Origin: Pectobacterium cacticida
GTDB lineage: Bacteria > Pseudomonadota > Gammaproteobacteria > Enterobacterales > Enterobacteriaceae
Reading direction: 5' to 3'
Length of the DNA stretch: 64,000 nucleotides
Assembly: GCF_036885195.1 (NCBI RefSeq)
Contig: NZ_CP133656.1
Span: forward strand, 3,534,001-3,598,000
Of this stretch, positions 33,490 through 43,250 are shown piece after piece (the first letter of the stretch is position 1; the number at the start of each line of letters is the position of its first letter). The notes below the pieces were generated by a model. The model was given only the letters and a program-made list of their open reading frames with translations, was not told where the DNA came from and searched no databases. Position numbers and translations under genes: made by a program.

Positions 33490-34872
33490 ATGGCGAAAGC
33501 GGTCAAACGGGCGTTTGTATGTAATGAATGCGGGGCGGACTATCCGCGCTGGCAAGGGCAGTGCAGCGCCTGCCATGCCTGGAACACCATTACCGAAGTA
33601 CGTCTGGCGGCAGCGTCAGTATCACGTTCCGATAGGCTCACCGGTTATGCGGGCGAAAGCGCTGGCGTCAGCCGGGTACAAAAACTGTCAGCCATCAGCC
33701 TTGAAGCGCTGCCCCGATTTTCTACCGGTTTTCAAGAGTTTGACCGCGTTCTGGGCGGCGGCGTCGTTCCAGGCAGCGCGATATTGATCGGCGGTAACCC
33801 CGGCGCGGGGAAAAGCACGCTACTACTGCAAACGCTCTGCAAACTGTCAGAAACAATGAAGACCCTGTATGTCACCGGGGAAGAATCATTACAACAGGTG
33901 GCGATGCGAGCGCATCGCCTCAATTTACCGGCTCACAATCTCAACATGCTGTCGGAAACCAGCATTGAACAGATTTGCCTGATTGCCGAGCAGGAACAGC
34001 CGCAGCTCATGGTGATCGACTCCATTCAGGTCATGCATCTCGCCGATATTCAATCTTCTCCCGGAAGCGTAGCGCAGGTGCGAGAAACCGCCGCCTACCT
34101 GACACGTTTTGCCAAAACGCGCGGCGTCGCCATCATTATGGTGGGCCACGTTACAAAAGACGGCTCACTCGCCGGGCCGAAAGTGTTAGAACACTGTATT
34201 GACTGTTCTGTGCTGCTGGATGGCGATGCGGATTCCCGCTTCCGTACCCTACGCAGTCATAAAAATCGCTTCGGTGCCGTTAACGAGTTGGGCGTCTTCG
34301 CTATGACGGAGCAAGGGCTACGCGAAGTCAGTAACCCGTCGGCAATATTCCTCAGCCGCGGGGACGAGATCACGTCAGGCAGTTCCGTCATGGTGGTCTG
34401 GGAAGGCACGCGCCCGTTACTGGTAGAAATTCAGGCGTTGGTAGACCAATCGATGATGTCAAACCCGCGTCGCGTTGCGGTTGGGCTGGAGCAAAACCGC
34501 TTGGCCATTCTACTGGCCGTCCTGCACCGCCACGGCGGCTTGCAGATGTCGGATCAGGATGTGTTTGTGAATGTCGTCGGCGGCGTCAAAGTGACCGAAA
34601 CCAGCGCCGATCTGGCGCTACTGCTATCGCTGGTCTCCAGCTTTCGCGATCGCCCATTACCGCAGGACCTCGTTATTTTCGGTGAAGTCGGTCTGGCAGG
34701 TGAAATCCGCCCGGTTCCCAGCGGACAAGAGCGGATCGCCGAAGCCGCCAAGCACGGCTTCAAACGCGCCATCGTTCCTTATGCCAACATGCCGAAGAAA
34801 ACGCCAGCCAATATGCAGGTATTTGGGGTAAAAAAACTGACCGACGCCTTGTCGATCCTCGACGATCTCTGA
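33490..34872 (+). CDS. radA: DNA repair protein RadA
   Basis: RadA promotes branch migration of recombination intermediates with RecA. The 460-residue protein shows the complete domain order: zinc finger CNECGADYPRWQGQCSACHAWNT (residues about 10-32), RecA-like ATPase with GGNPGAGKSTLL (Walker A) and LMVIDSIQVMH (Walker B), the RadA signature SHKNRFGAVNE, and a Lon-protease-like C-terminal domain (DLVIFGEVGLAGEIRPVP). CTGGAGG lies before ATG. It is second in the serB-radA-nadR operon. Confidence 0.97.
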   Translation: MAKAVKRAFVCNECGADYPRWQGQCSACHAWNTITEVRLAAASVSRSDRLTGYAGESAGVSRVQKLSAISLEALPRFSTGFQEFDRVLGGGVVPGSAILIGGNPGAGKSTLLLQTLCKLSETMKTLYVTGEESLQQVAMRAHRLNLPAHNLNMLSETSIEQICLIAEQEQPQLMVIDSIQVMHLADIQSSPGSVAQVRETAAYLTRFAKTRGVAIIMVGHVTKDGSLAGPKVLEHCIDCSVLLDGDADSRFRTLRSHKNRFGAVNELGVFAMTEQGLREVSNPSAIFLSRGDEITSGSSVMVVWEGTRPLLVEIQALVDQSMMSNPRRVAVGLEQNRLAILLAVLHRHGGLQMSDQDVFVNVVGGVKVTETSADLALLLSLVSSFRDRPLPQDLVIFGEVGLAGEIRPVPSGQERIAEAAKHGFKRAIVPYANMPKKTPANMQVFGVKKLTDALSILDDL

Positions 34873-34888
34873 ATAAGGTTCCTGCGCC

Positions 34889-36142
34889 ATGTCATCATTT
34901 GCTTATTTGAAATCTGCCATCCGGCAGAAGGGCTTTACTCTACAGCAGGTTGCCGATGCGACCGGTATGACCAAAGGCTATCTTAGTCAATTACTGAACG
35001 CCAAAATCAAAAGCCCCAGCGCACAGAAGCTGGAAGCCTTGCACCGCTTTCTTGGGCTGGAATTTCCACACGACGAAAAAAGTATTGGCGTCGTTTTCGG
35101 CAAGTTCTATCCATTACATACGGGTCATATTTATCTGATTCAGCGCGCGTGCAGCCAGGTCGATGAGCTGCATGTCATTTTAGGTTACGACGAACCTCGC
35201 GATCGTCTGCTGTTTGAAAATAGCTCAATGTCACAGCAGCCTACCGTCAGCGATCGCCTGCGCTGGTTATTGCAAACCTTTAAGTACCAAAAGAATATTC
35301 ATATTCATGCCTTTAATGAGCAAGGGATGGAACCTTATCCGCACGGCTGGGATGTATGGAGTAAAGGGATTCAGGCATTTATGCAGGAAAAAGGTATCAC
35401 GCCTCATTTCGTCTACACCAGTGAAGAGCAAGATGCCCCACAGTATCGTGAGCATCTGGGCATCGAGGCCGTATTAATCGATCCGCAGCGATCTTTCATG
35501 AACATCAGCGGTTCGCAGATCCGCCATGATCCCTTTCGTTACTGGGACTATATCCCTACCGAAGTGAAGCCGTTTTTTGTACGTACCGTTGCTATTTTGG
35601 GTGGCGAATCCAGCGGTAAATCGACGTTAGTAAACAAGCTGGCCAATATCTTCAATACCACCAGCGCCTGGGAATATGGCCGCGACTACGTGTTTTCTCA
35701 CCTGGGCGGCGATGAGATGGCTTTGCAATATTCCGACTATGACAAGATCGCGCTAGGTCAGGCTCAGTACATCGATTTCGCTGTCAAATACGCGAATAAA
35801 GTAGCTTTTATCGATACTGATTTTGTCACTACACAGGCGTTCTGCAAGCAATACGAAGGCCGAGAACATCCGTTCGTTCAGGCGCTCATTGATGAATATC
35901 GCTTCGATCTGGTGATTTTGCTGGAAAATAACACGCCGTGGGTCGCCGACGGACTGCGAAGTTTAGGCAGCGCCGCTGCCCGTGCAGAGTTTCAAAATCT
36001 GTTGAAAACGATGTTGGCGAGTAATCACATCCAATATATTTACATCAAAGAATCGGACTACGATTCGCGCTTTTTACGCTGTGTGGAATTGGTACAACAG
36101 ATGCTGGGCCACGATCGCGCCCTCGAAACGCTTAAAAGCTAG
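34889..36142 (+). CDS. nadR: Trifunctional NAD regulator/kinase NadR
   Basis: NadR represses NAD synthesis genes and also has NMN adenylyltransferase and nicotinamide riboside kinase activities. The 417 residues contain an N-terminal helix-turn-helix (about 15-50: TLQQVADATGMTKGYLSQLLNAK), the nucleotidyltransferase motif GVVFGKFYPLHTGHIYL (about 64-80), and the kinase domain with GGESSGKSTLVNKLA (about 240-254) and VAFIDTDFVTTQ. The 3' end overlaps the convergent fau gene by 11 bases. The gene is the last of the serB cluster. Confidence 0.97.
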   Translation: MSSFAYLKSAIRQKGFTLQQVADATGMTKGYLSQLLNAKIKSPSAQKLEALHRFLGLEFPHDEKSIGVVFGKFYPLHTGHIYLIQRACSQVDELHVILGYDEPRDRLLFENSSMSQQPTVSDRLRWLLQTFKYQKNIHIHAFNEQGMEPYPHGWDVWSKGIQAFMQEKGITPHFVYTSEEQDAPQYREHLGIEAVLIDPQRSFMNISGSQIRHDPFRYWDYIPTEVKPFFVRTVAILGGESSGKSTLVNKLANIFNTTSAWEYGRDYVFSHLGGDEMALQYSDYDKIALGQAQYIDFAVKYANKVAFIDTDFVTTQAFCKQYEGREHPFVQALIDEYRFDLVILLENNTPWVADGLRSLGSAAARAEFQNLLKTMLASNHIQYIYIKESDYDSRFLRCVELVQQMLGHDRALETLKS

Positions 36143-36797
36143 CTGGCGCATCCCACTGCCAGTGGCAAGAGGGCGTGATAATTTCCGGCAGTGGAATATC
36201 CCAGCTTTCCACTGGCAGTGCATCAACCCGTTGACAGTCGTGAGCCAGACCAATCGGATAGGGCCCATGGGACATCGATTGACGATACTGCAACGTTCGA
36301 TCATAAAAGCCGCCCCCCATGCCCAACCGCTGCCCCTGGCTATCAAACGCCACCAGCGGCGTCAGCAAGATATCTAACCGGGATAACGGCAATATCTGTC
36401 GCACGTCCAGACGCGGTTCCATGATCTTCAGGCGATTGCGCACCAGCTCGGTTTCCGGCGCATAGCGCAGGAACAACAGATGCCCGACGCTAAAGGGATG
36501 CAAAACCGGTAAATAAACACGCTTTCCCTGTTGCCACAGTTGCTGAATCAATGGAGAAGTATCGAGCTCGCCATCAAATGACAAAAATACCGCTATATTC
36601 TCTGCCTGCATGATTTTCTGGTGAGTCAGGGCGCGATCGCATACCCGCTGCGCAAAATACGCCTGCTGCTCCGACGTCAGTAAACGCCGCTTTTGGCGTA
36701 CAATCTGGCGGATCTGCTGACGCAATGCCGCAGTAGAAAGAGATGAGATATTAGGAATCGTTGATGAATCAGAAAATGACATCGGCCGCATCGCCAC
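36132..36797 (-). CDS. fau: 5-formyltetrahydrofolate cyclo-ligase Fau (YgfA)
   Basis: Converts 5-formyltetrahydrofolate to 5,10-methenyltetrahydrofolate with ATP, recycling stored folate. The C-terminal signature LVAFDSQGQRLGMGGGFYDRTLQ (residues about 150-172) and FLSFDGELDT are diagnostic. The product of the full frame is 221 residues; the family is about 182-200, so an internal start may be used (for example at MSFSDSS). It lies immediately downstream of 6S RNA on the same strand, the conserved ssrS-ygfA arrangement in which both come from one transcript and which is linked to persister formation in E. coli. Its stop overlaps nadR's end. Confidence 0.95.
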   Translation of the reverse strand: MAMRPMSFSDSSTIPNISSLSTAALRQQIRQIVRQKRRLLTSEQQAYFAQRVCDRALTHQKIMQAENIAVFLSFDGELDTSPLIQQLWQQGKRVYLPVLHPFSVGHLLFLRYAPETELVRNRLKIMEPRLDVRQILPLSRLDILLTPLVAFDSQGQRLGMGGGFYDRTLQYRQSMSHGPYPIGLAHDCQRVDALPVESWDIPLPEIITPSCHWQWDAPASF

Positions 36798-36822
36798 AGG
36801 TCAAGAAAAGTATAAAAAAGAG

Positions 36823-37006
36823 GGGATCTCCAGGATGCCGCCGCAGGCTGTAACCCTTGAACCCTTGGTTCAAGGTGAATGTAGCGTCGCAGTCTTAAGG
36901 CTTCTCGGACGAACCGAGCATGCTCACCGACCACGGAGCGTTACATTCTGTTGGTATGAAATATCGGCTCAGGGGACTGGCCCGCTGACAAACATCCCAG
37001 AGAAAT
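36823..37006 (-). ncRNA. ssrS: 6S RNA (SsrS)
   Basis: 6S RNA mimics an open promoter and sequesters sigma-70 RNA polymerase in stationary phase. On the minus strand the RNA begins ATTTCTCTGGGATGTT and ends GGCATCCTGGAGATCCC, giving 184 bases, the same as E. coli. Conserved internal blocks are present: GCGGGCCAGTCCCCTGAGCC, TGAGCATGCTCGG, AGAAGCCTTAAGACTGCG and CAAGGGTTCAAGGGTTACAG. Paired ends (ATTTCTCTGGGAT with ATCCTGGAGAT) form the closing stem. It lies between zapA and fau, as in all enterobacteria. Confidence 0.97.
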
Positions 37007-37080
37007 TTTATCCGTTACTTGCGATAAACCTTAACACGTCTTATCGCGTAAAAACACCGTACTTTTGTCAAAATACGACG

Positions 37081-37410
37081 TTATTCAAACTGCGCACCCT
37101 GACGTTCAGTAATTTTACCCTGTTCCAGCAACGCCTGTTCGATAGTCTGCTGCAACATACGAATACGCTGTTCCATATTCGACGCATAATCACGGGTTTT
37201 CCCCCGCTCCTGCGCTAATTCATGGCACACATTCAGCGCCGCAATAAACACCAGTTGCTCGGTGTTGGTGACTCTCGTGCGAACCTTAAGATCTTGCAAC
37301 CGCTGGTTAAGATCTTCCGCCGCCTGATTCAACGCATCCTGTTGTTCTGGCGGGCAATTCACTCTTAACGAACGACCAAAAATCTGAATATCTACTGGTT
37401 GTGCAGACAT
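37081..37410 (-). CDS. zapA: Cell division protein ZapA
   Basis: ZapA binds and bundles FtsZ filaments at midcell. From ATG 37410 the protein has 109 residues, the enterobacterial length, starting MSAQPVDIQIFGRSLRVNCP with a C-terminal coiled coil (about residues 65-105: QERGKTRDYASNMEQRIRMLQQTIEQAL). GGAAGG before this ATG makes it preferable to the in-frame upstream start at 37437. It is divergent from ygfB and precedes ssrS, the conserved order. Confidence 0.96.
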   Translation of the reverse strand: MSAQPVDIQIFGRSLRVNCPPEQQDALNQAAEDLNQRLQDLKVRTRVTNTEQLVFIAALNVCHELAQERGKTRDYASNMEQRIRMLQQTIEQALLEQGKITERQGAQFE

Positions 37411-37602
37411 ACCACCTTCCTGCCTTTTGTCATTCATGCGCCTGCGCCCCGCATGATAGGGGCATCAGCCGTTACATTGGGCTCGTTAAAGCGGGCGCAA
37501 CTATATATAGCCGAGATCGAAGATACAAGCCCTTTCTGGAATCGAATGGGAGCTTGGTGGTAGCATAGCACGAACCAATCCAGTCAACGATGACGAATCC
37601 GC

Positions 37603-38190
37603 ATGTCTATAGAAAACACGTTCCCCGCCTATGAAGACCTTAACCAACTGCTTAATCGGCAACAAGTCGCGTTAACCGCAGCAGAGATGCACGGTTTGAT
37701 CTGTGGGATGTTGTGTGGTGGAAACCATGACGACAGTTGGAGAACGCTGGTTTTTGAGCTGACGAATGACGGCATGGCGTTTACCCAAACGCTGTCGCAG
37801 CCGCTGCAAAATCTCTACCAGACTACGCGTGAAATGCTGGAAGATGATGGTTTCCTATTTCAGCTCTTTCTGCCTGACGATGCGCAGGATAACGTCACGG
37901 TCTTCGATCGCGCCGATGCACTGGCCGGTTGGGTCAACCACTTCTTACTTGGCATAGGCGTAGTCCAGCCTACGCTGAACAAAGCACAAGGCGAACTCAA
38001 GGAAGCCATTGAAGATCTGCGCAATATCGCACAGCTTGGCTACGACGAAGAGGAAGATCAGGAAGAGCTGGAACAATCTCTGGAAGAAGTGATTGAGTAC
38101 GTTCGCATTTCTGCCATTTTATGCCATAACGAATTTACTCACCAAAGCATTGCTAGCGCCCCTGAGCAACAAAATCCGACACTGCATTAA
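37603..38190 (+). CDS. ygfB: UPF0149 family protein YgfB
   Basis: A 195-residue acidic helical protein of the YgfB (UPF0149) family. The conserved core is present: AAEMHGLICGMLCGG (residues about 26-40), FELTNDGM, LFLPDD and GWVNHFLLGIGV. The C-terminal region is strongly acidic (YDEEEDQEELEQSLEEVIEYVRI). Biochemical function is unresolved; in Pseudomonas a relative acts on expression of resistance genes, which need not apply here. It heads the ygfB-pepP-ubiH-ubiI cluster. Confidence 0.95.
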   Translation: MSIENTFPAYEDLNQLLNRQQVALTAAEMHGLICGMLCGGNHDDSWRTLVFELTNDGMAFTQTLSQPLQNLYQTTREMLEDDGFLFQLFLPDDAQDNVTVFDRADALAGWVNHFLLGIGVVQPTLNKAQGELKEAIEDLRNIAQLGYDEEEDQEELEQSLEEVIEYVRISAILCHNEFTHQSIASAPEQQNPTLH

Positions 38191-38297
38191 TTTTTTTATG
38201 CGGGGTGATCGGGTGAGAAACGTTATCTTATAAAAAGCAGGGCTAATGCAGGCGGAAGGAAAAAAGCAACCGCACGGATCATTTTGAGGAGCAGCTG

Positions 38298-39623
38298 ATG
38301 AACCCACAAGAATTTCTTCGTCGTCGCCAGACATTATTAGGAAAAATGGCGTCGGGGAGCGCAGCGATTATTTTTTCTGCGCCGGAAGCGCAGCGCAATG
38401 CTGACTGTGATTACCCTTATCGTCAAAACAGCGATTTCTGGTATTTCACCGGTTTTAATGAGCCAGAGGCCGTTCTACTGCTGGTAAAAAGTGATGCTAA
38501 ACACCATCACAGCGTGCTCTTCAACCGCGTGCGCGATCTGACCGCCGAAATATGGTTTGGGCGGCGTCTTGGTCAGGAAGCGGCACCGGTTAAACTCGGC
38601 GTTGACCGCGCTCTGCCGTTCGACGAAATCAGCACACAGCTACCGCTATTGTTAAATGGTCTGGATGTGGTGTACCACGCGCAGGGGCAATACGATTACG
38701 CCGATAAGCTCGTCTTCACCGCGCTGGATACCCTGCGCAACGGCGCTCGCCGGGGGTTTTCCGCCCCTGCCACGCTAACCGACTGGCGCCCTTGGGTACA
38801 TGAGATGCGCCTGATCAAATCGCCAGAGGAAATCCGGGTAATACGCCGCGCCTGCGACATAACGGCACAGGCGCACACGCGCGCAATGCAAAAGTGTCGC
38901 CCTGGCATGTATGAATACCAACTTGAAGGCGAGATTCATCACGAGTTTACTCGTCACGGCGCACGCTATCCGTCTTATAACACCATCGTCGGCAGCGGTG
39001 ACAACGCCTGCATCCTGCATTACACCGAAAATGAAGCGCAAATGCGCGACGGCGACCTGGTGCTGATCGACGCGGGTTGTGAGTACCAAAACTACGCGGG
39101 CGATATTACCCGTACCTTTCCTGTTAATGGTAAATTCACCGCGCCACAACGTGCCATTTACGACATCGTGTTACGCTCGCAACTGCGCGCGCTGGAACTT
39201 TTCGGGCCTGGTCGCAGCATTCGTGAGGTGAACGATGAGGTGGTCAGAATCATGGTGAATGGCCTTGTCACTCTGGGTGTGATGAAGGGTCAAGTCGAAG
39301 AACTGATCGCCCAACAAGCACATCGTGAGTTCTTTATGCACGGCCTCAGCCACTGGTTGGGGCTGGATGTCCATGACGTGGGAGATTACGGTACGACCGA
39401 TCGAGGCCGTCTACTTGAGCCCGGTATGGTACTCACCATCGAGCCCGGCATTTACATCGCGCCCGACGCGAATGTGCCACAGCAGTATCGGGGAATCGGT
39501 ATCCGCATTGAAGACAACATCGTGATCGCTGAAAACGGCAATGAAAACCTGACAGCAGGCGTCGTTAAAGACGCCGATGCCATCGAAGCGCTGATGGCGC
39601 AACGGCATGTCAGGCAACACTAA
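38298..39623 (+). CDS. pepP: Xaa-Pro aminopeptidase PepP
   Basis: A dimetal aminopeptidase that releases N-terminal residues next to proline. The 441 residues equal E. coli PepP. Metal ligands fall in order: LVLIDAGCEYQNYAGDITRTF (two aspartates, residues about 258-273), HGLSHWLGLDVHDVG (His), LTIEPGIYI (Glu) and GIRIEDNIV (Glu). GAGGAGC precedes the ATG. It stands between ygfB and ubiH, its constant neighbours, with 24 bases to ubiH, suggesting one operon. Confidence 0.97.
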   Translation: MNPQEFLRRRQTLLGKMASGSAAIIFSAPEAQRNADCDYPYRQNSDFWYFTGFNEPEAVLLLVKSDAKHHHSVLFNRVRDLTAEIWFGRRLGQEAAPVKLGVDRALPFDEISTQLPLLLNGLDVVYHAQGQYDYADKLVFTALDTLRNGARRGFSAPATLTDWRPWVHEMRLIKSPEEIRVIRRACDITAQAHTRAMQKCRPGMYEYQLEGEIHHEFTRHGARYPSYNTIVGSGDNACILHYTENEAQMRDGDLVLIDAGCEYQNYAGDITRTFPVNGKFTAPQRAIYDIVLRSQLRALELFGPGRSIREVNDEVVRIMVNGLVTLGVMKGQVEELIAQQAHREFFMHGLSHWLGLDVHDVGDYGTTDRGRLLEPGMVLTIEPGIYIAPDANVPQQYRGIGIRIEDNIVIAENGNENLTAGVVKDADAIEALMAQRHVRQH

Positions 39624-39647
39624 GCGATTCTCGCAAAGGACAGTAAC

Positions 39648-40826
39648 ATGACGGTCATGATTGTCGGTGGCGGAATGGCAGGCGCGACGCTGGCGCTGGC
39701 AATATCGCGGCTTTCACAAGGTACTATTTCGGTTGACCTTATAGAAGCTCACGCGCCGTGCGACAAGGAACATCCAGGTTTTGACGCACGGGCGATCGCC
39801 TTGGCGGATGGCACACGTCAGCAACTCGCGGCGTTAGGCATTTGGCAAGCACTGTCAGATTATGCGACGGCGATCACCGATATTCACGTCAGCGAACGTG
39901 GCCATGCCAGCGTGGTGAATTTAAACGCCTCAGACTACCCTGTTCAGGCATTAGGCCATGTGGTTGAACTGTATGACGTAGGACAACGTCTGTTTTCCCT
40001 ACTACAACAGGCGCCAGGCGTACGGTTGCATTGCCCCGCGAGCGTGATTTCCGTCGAAAGAACGCAGGAAAACGCGACGCTCACGCTGGACGATAACACC
40101 ACGCTAACCGGCCAACTGCTGGTGGCCGCCGATGGTTCGCATTCCATGCTGTCGCATGCCTGCGGAGTTCAATGGCAACAGCATGAGTATGAACAAATCG
40201 CAACGGTGGCGAACGTCACCACCGCCGAACCCCATCGTGGCCGTGCCTTCGAGCGGTTTACTCCACACGGCCCGCTGGCGCTATTGCCAATGAGCCATGG
40301 CCGCAGCTCACTGGTCTGGTGCCACGATAAACACCACCAACACCTGGTCGATGGGTGGGGTGAAGCAGAATTCTGCCGCCAGCTACAACAAGCTTTTGGC
40401 TGGCGACTAGGGCGATTCACTCACGTCGGCGAACGCCATCGCTATCCATTGCGCCTGCTCATCGCCAGCCAGCACATTAGCCATCGACTGGCGTTAGTCG
40501 GCAACGCGGCCCAAACCCTTCATCCGATTGCCGGGCAGGGCTTCAATCTAGGCATTCGCGATGTGATGTCGCTAGCGGAAACGCTCGTCGAAGCGGCAAA
40601 AAACCAGCAAGATATCGGCCATTACCGCGTACTCCGTCGCTATCAGCAACGACGAGAACACGACCAACAGACTACCGTCGCGATCACCGACGGACTGGTC
40701 AGGCTGTTTGCTAACCGCTATACCGCACTAGCGGTCGGTCGTAATCTGGGCCTGATAGCCATGAATAACCTACCGCTGCTGCGTGATGCTTTCGCCCGTC
40801 GCACATTAGGTTGGGTAGAACGTTAA
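39648..40826 (+). CDS. ubiH: 2-octaprenyl-6-methoxyphenol hydroxylase UbiH
   Basis: FAD-dependent monooxygenase adding a hydroxyl at ring position 1 (E. coli numbering) in ubiquinone synthesis. The 392-residue protein has the FAD-binding VGGGMAGATLALAIS (residues about 5-19), the middle motif LLVAADGSHSML and the GD-type motif LVGNAAQTLHPIAGQGFNLGIRD (about 284-306), where Asn replaces the usual Asp, as also in E. coli UbiH. AAAGGA lies before ATG 39648. It is followed by its paralogue ubiI after 28 bases. Confidence 0.96.
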   Translation: MTVMIVGGGMAGATLALAISRLSQGTISVDLIEAHAPCDKEHPGFDARAIALADGTRQQLAALGIWQALSDYATAITDIHVSERGHASVVNLNASDYPVQALGHVVELYDVGQRLFSLLQQAPGVRLHCPASVISVERTQENATLTLDDNTTLTGQLLVAADGSHSMLSHACGVQWQQHEYEQIATVANVTTAEPHRGRAFERFTPHGPLALLPMSHGRSSLVWCHDKHHQHLVDGWGEAEFCRQLQQAFGWRLGRFTHVGERHRYPLRLLIASQHISHRLALVGNAAQTLHPIAGQGFNLGIRDVMSLAETLVEAAKNQQDIGHYRVLRRYQQRREHDQQTTVAITDGLVRLFANRYTALAVGRNLGLIAMNNLPLLRDAFARRTLGWVER

Positions 40827-40854
40827 TTAGGCGTGCCAACAGGAAAATATAAAA

Positions 40855-42072
40855 ATGCAATCATTCGACGTCGTTATTACCGGGGGCGGTATGGTCGGTC
40901 TGGCGCTCGCCTGTGGTCTACAAGGTAACGGCCTGCGTATTGCCGTGCTGGAGAAGCAGACCGCCGAACCTCAACTCACAGAAAAAAGCCGCGCACTGCG
41001 GGTCTCCGCGATTAATGCCGCCAGCGAATCCCTGCTGCGACATCTCGGCGTCTGGGATAACCTCGTCGCGCAACGCGTCAGTCCTTATAACGACATGCTC
41101 GTCTGGGACAACGACAGTTTTGGCAAAATCCGCTTCAGCGGCGAAGAGTTTGGCTTTTCCCACCTCGGTCATATCATCGAAAACGCGGTGATTCAGCAGG
41201 CGCTATGGCAACGCGCCGCCCAACTTAGCGATATTACCCTGCTCCCTTCAGCGTCGTTAAAGCAGGTCGCCTGGGGTGAAAACGACGCCTTTATCACCTT
41301 GCAGGATGACAGCATGCTGACGGCTCGCTTAGTGGTTGGCGCGGATGGGGCGCATTCGTGGTTACGTCAACATGCGGATATCCCACTCACCTTTTGGGAT
41401 TACGGTCATCACGCGCTGATTGCCAACATTCGTACCGTACAGCCTCACCAATCCATTGCGCGTCAGGCGTTTCACGGTGACGGGATTCTGGCCTTCCTTC
41501 CGCTGGACGATCCACATCTCTGTTCGATTGTCTGGTCACTTCCGCCGGAGCAGGCTCTGGCGATGCAAAGTGCGCCAGCGGAGGAATTCAATCGTCAGGT
41601 CGCGATAGCATTTGATATGCGCCTGGGGCTATGTGAACTGGAGAGCGACCGCCAGACTTTCCCGCTGATGGCACGCTATGCGCGGAGTTTTGCCGCACAT
41701 CGACTGGTGCTGGTCGGCGACGCCGCACACACCGTACACCCGCTGGCGGGACAAGGCGTTAATCTGGGTTTTATGGACGTCGCCGAACTCATTGCGGAAT
41801 TAAAACGCTTACAATCACAAGGGAAAGATATCGGTCAACACCTTTATCTACGGCGCTATGAACGTCGTCGCAAACATCGCGCTGCGGTGATGCTTGCCAG
41901 CATGCAAGGTTTCCGCGAATTGTTTGACGGTGACAATCCAGCGAAAAAATTACTGCGTGACGTTGGCCTGATGCTGGCCGACAAGCTGCCCGGCATCAAG
42001 CCAACGCTGGTGCGTCAGGCCATGGGGTTACACGATCTGCCGGACTGGCTTCGCACAGAGAAATTACCGTAG
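40855..42072 (+). CDS. ubiI: 2-octaprenylphenol hydroxylase UbiI (VisC)
   Basis: FAD monooxygenase that hydroxylates C5 of the ubiquinone ring. The 405-residue protein has VVITGGGMVGLALACGLQG (residues about 6-24), VVGADGAHSWLR and LVGDAAHTVHPLAGQGVNLGFMDV (about 283-306), with the canonical GDAAH unlike the neighbour UbiH. CAGGAAA precedes the ATG. Gene order pepP-ubiH-ubiI is standard, and gcvT, which often follows in enterobacteria, is not here; instead a convergent reductase gene is found. Confidence 0.96.
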   Translation: MQSFDVVITGGGMVGLALACGLQGNGLRIAVLEKQTAEPQLTEKSRALRVSAINAASESLLRHLGVWDNLVAQRVSPYNDMLVWDNDSFGKIRFSGEEFGFSHLGHIIENAVIQQALWQRAAQLSDITLLPSASLKQVAWGENDAFITLQDDSMLTARLVVGADGAHSWLRQHADIPLTFWDYGHHALIANIRTVQPHQSIARQAFHGDGILAFLPLDDPHLCSIVWSLPPEQALAMQSAPAEEFNRQVAIAFDMRLGLCELESDRQTFPLMARYARSFAAHRLVLVGDAAHTVHPLAGQGVNLGFMDVAELIAELKRLQSQGKDIGQHLYLRRYERRRKHRAAVMLASMQGFRELFDGDNPAKKLLRDVGLMLADKLPGIKPTLVRQAMGLHDLPDWLRTEKLP

Positions 42073-42118
42073 CGTTCAGAATCGTAGCCTTGTTATATCC
42101 GTAATGGCGAGTCTGTCG

Positions 42119-43156
42119 CTACGCATCCGGCCCGACTCTGATCACTAATTTGCCAAAATTGCGGCCTTGTAGCAGGCCGATGAAGGCTTCTGGGGCATTT
42201 TCCAAGCCGTCGACAATGTCTTCACGATATTTGATCTTACCTTCGGCCACCCACGGGGAAACCGCCTTCCAGAACTCATCAAAGCGATGGCCATAATCAT
42301 CGAAGATGATGAAGCCCTGCATGCGAATACGTTTTTTCAGGATAGTCCCCGTCAGTAGCGGTAAGCGGTCTGGGCCATCTGGCAAGCCAGTCGCATTGTA
42401 GCCAGAGACTAATCCGCACACCGGAATACGCGCTGAAGTATTCAGCAACGGCAATACCGCATCAAAAACTTTCCCGCCGACGTTTTCAAAATAGATATCG
42501 ATGCCCTGTGGACAAGCCTGTTTTAGTTGTTCGGCAAAATCATCCGCCCGGTGATCGAGACAAGCATCAAATCCTAGTGTCTCAACGGCGTAACGGCATT
42601 TTTCCGCCCCACCGGCGACACCAACGACGCGGCAACCTTGCAATTTTCCAATTTGCCCGACCGTCGCGCCGACCGGGCCGGTCGCAGCGGCCACCACCAG
42701 CGTTTCACCCGCTTTCGGTTGGCCGATATCCATCAGCCCCATGTACGCGGTAAAACCGGGCATCCCCAGCACGCCCAGCGCGTAGGAAGGGTGGGCAGGC
42801 GATTGCCCCAAAGTTGTTAATCCTTTACCGTCAGAAACCGCATAATCCTGCCAACCACTGTAAGACAAAACCCAGTCACCTACCTGATAATCTGGATGAT
42901 CGGATTCAACTACGCGGCTAATGGTTCCCCCCACCATTACGTCGTTCAGTTCGATCGGTTTAGCATAAGAAGGGGCGTCGCTCATGCGGCCACGCATGTA
43001 GGGATCGAGGGAAAGAAACACGGTGCGCAGTAATACTTGCCCCGCATTTATGGATGGAACAGGCTGCTGTTCCAGACGAAAATTATCTTGCGTCGGCGCG
43101 CCGTGCGGGCGTTGAGCCAAAACCACACGGCGGTTTATACGATTGGTTTGCGGCAT
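42119..43156 (-). CDS. curA: NADPH-dependent curcumin/alkenal reductase, CurA family
   Basis: A zinc-independent medium-chain dehydrogenase/reductase reducing conjugated double bonds (YncB/CurA group). From ATG 43156 (GGGGGATATT ribosome binding site) it is 345 residues starting MPQTNRINRRVVLAQRP. Visible features: FLSLDPYMRGRMSD (about 43-56), the nucleotide-binding AATGPVGATVGQIGK (about 153-167) and VDIYFENVGG-type strand (GIDIYFENVGGKVFD). It is convergent with ubiI. Physiological substrate here is unknown; plant phenolic enones would suit the lifestyle, which is speculation. Confidence 0.92.
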   Translation of the reverse strand: MPQTNRINRRVVLAQRPHGAPTQDNFRLEQQPVPSINAGQVLLRTVFLSLDPYMRGRMSDAPSYAKPIELNDVMVGGTISRVVESDHPDYQVGDWVLSYSGWQDYAVSDGKGLTTLGQSPAHPSYALGVLGMPGFTAYMGLMDIGQPKAGETLVVAAATGPVGATVGQIGKLQGCRVVGVAGGAEKCRYAVETLGFDACLDHRADDFAEQLKQACPQGIDIYFENVGGKVFDAVLPLLNTSARIPVCGLVSGYNATGLPDGPDRLPLLTGTILKKRIRMQGFIIFDDYGHRFDEFWKAVSPWVAEGKIKYREDIVDGLENAPEAFIGLLQGRNFGKLVIRVGPDA

Positions 43157-43250
43157 AATATCCCCCATTAGACAAAGCGTATTGATGAAATCACTTTGTT
43201 AACAATAGGATCAGTTTTTTCTTCCAGCTATGCAAACCGTGCGGCATTGA

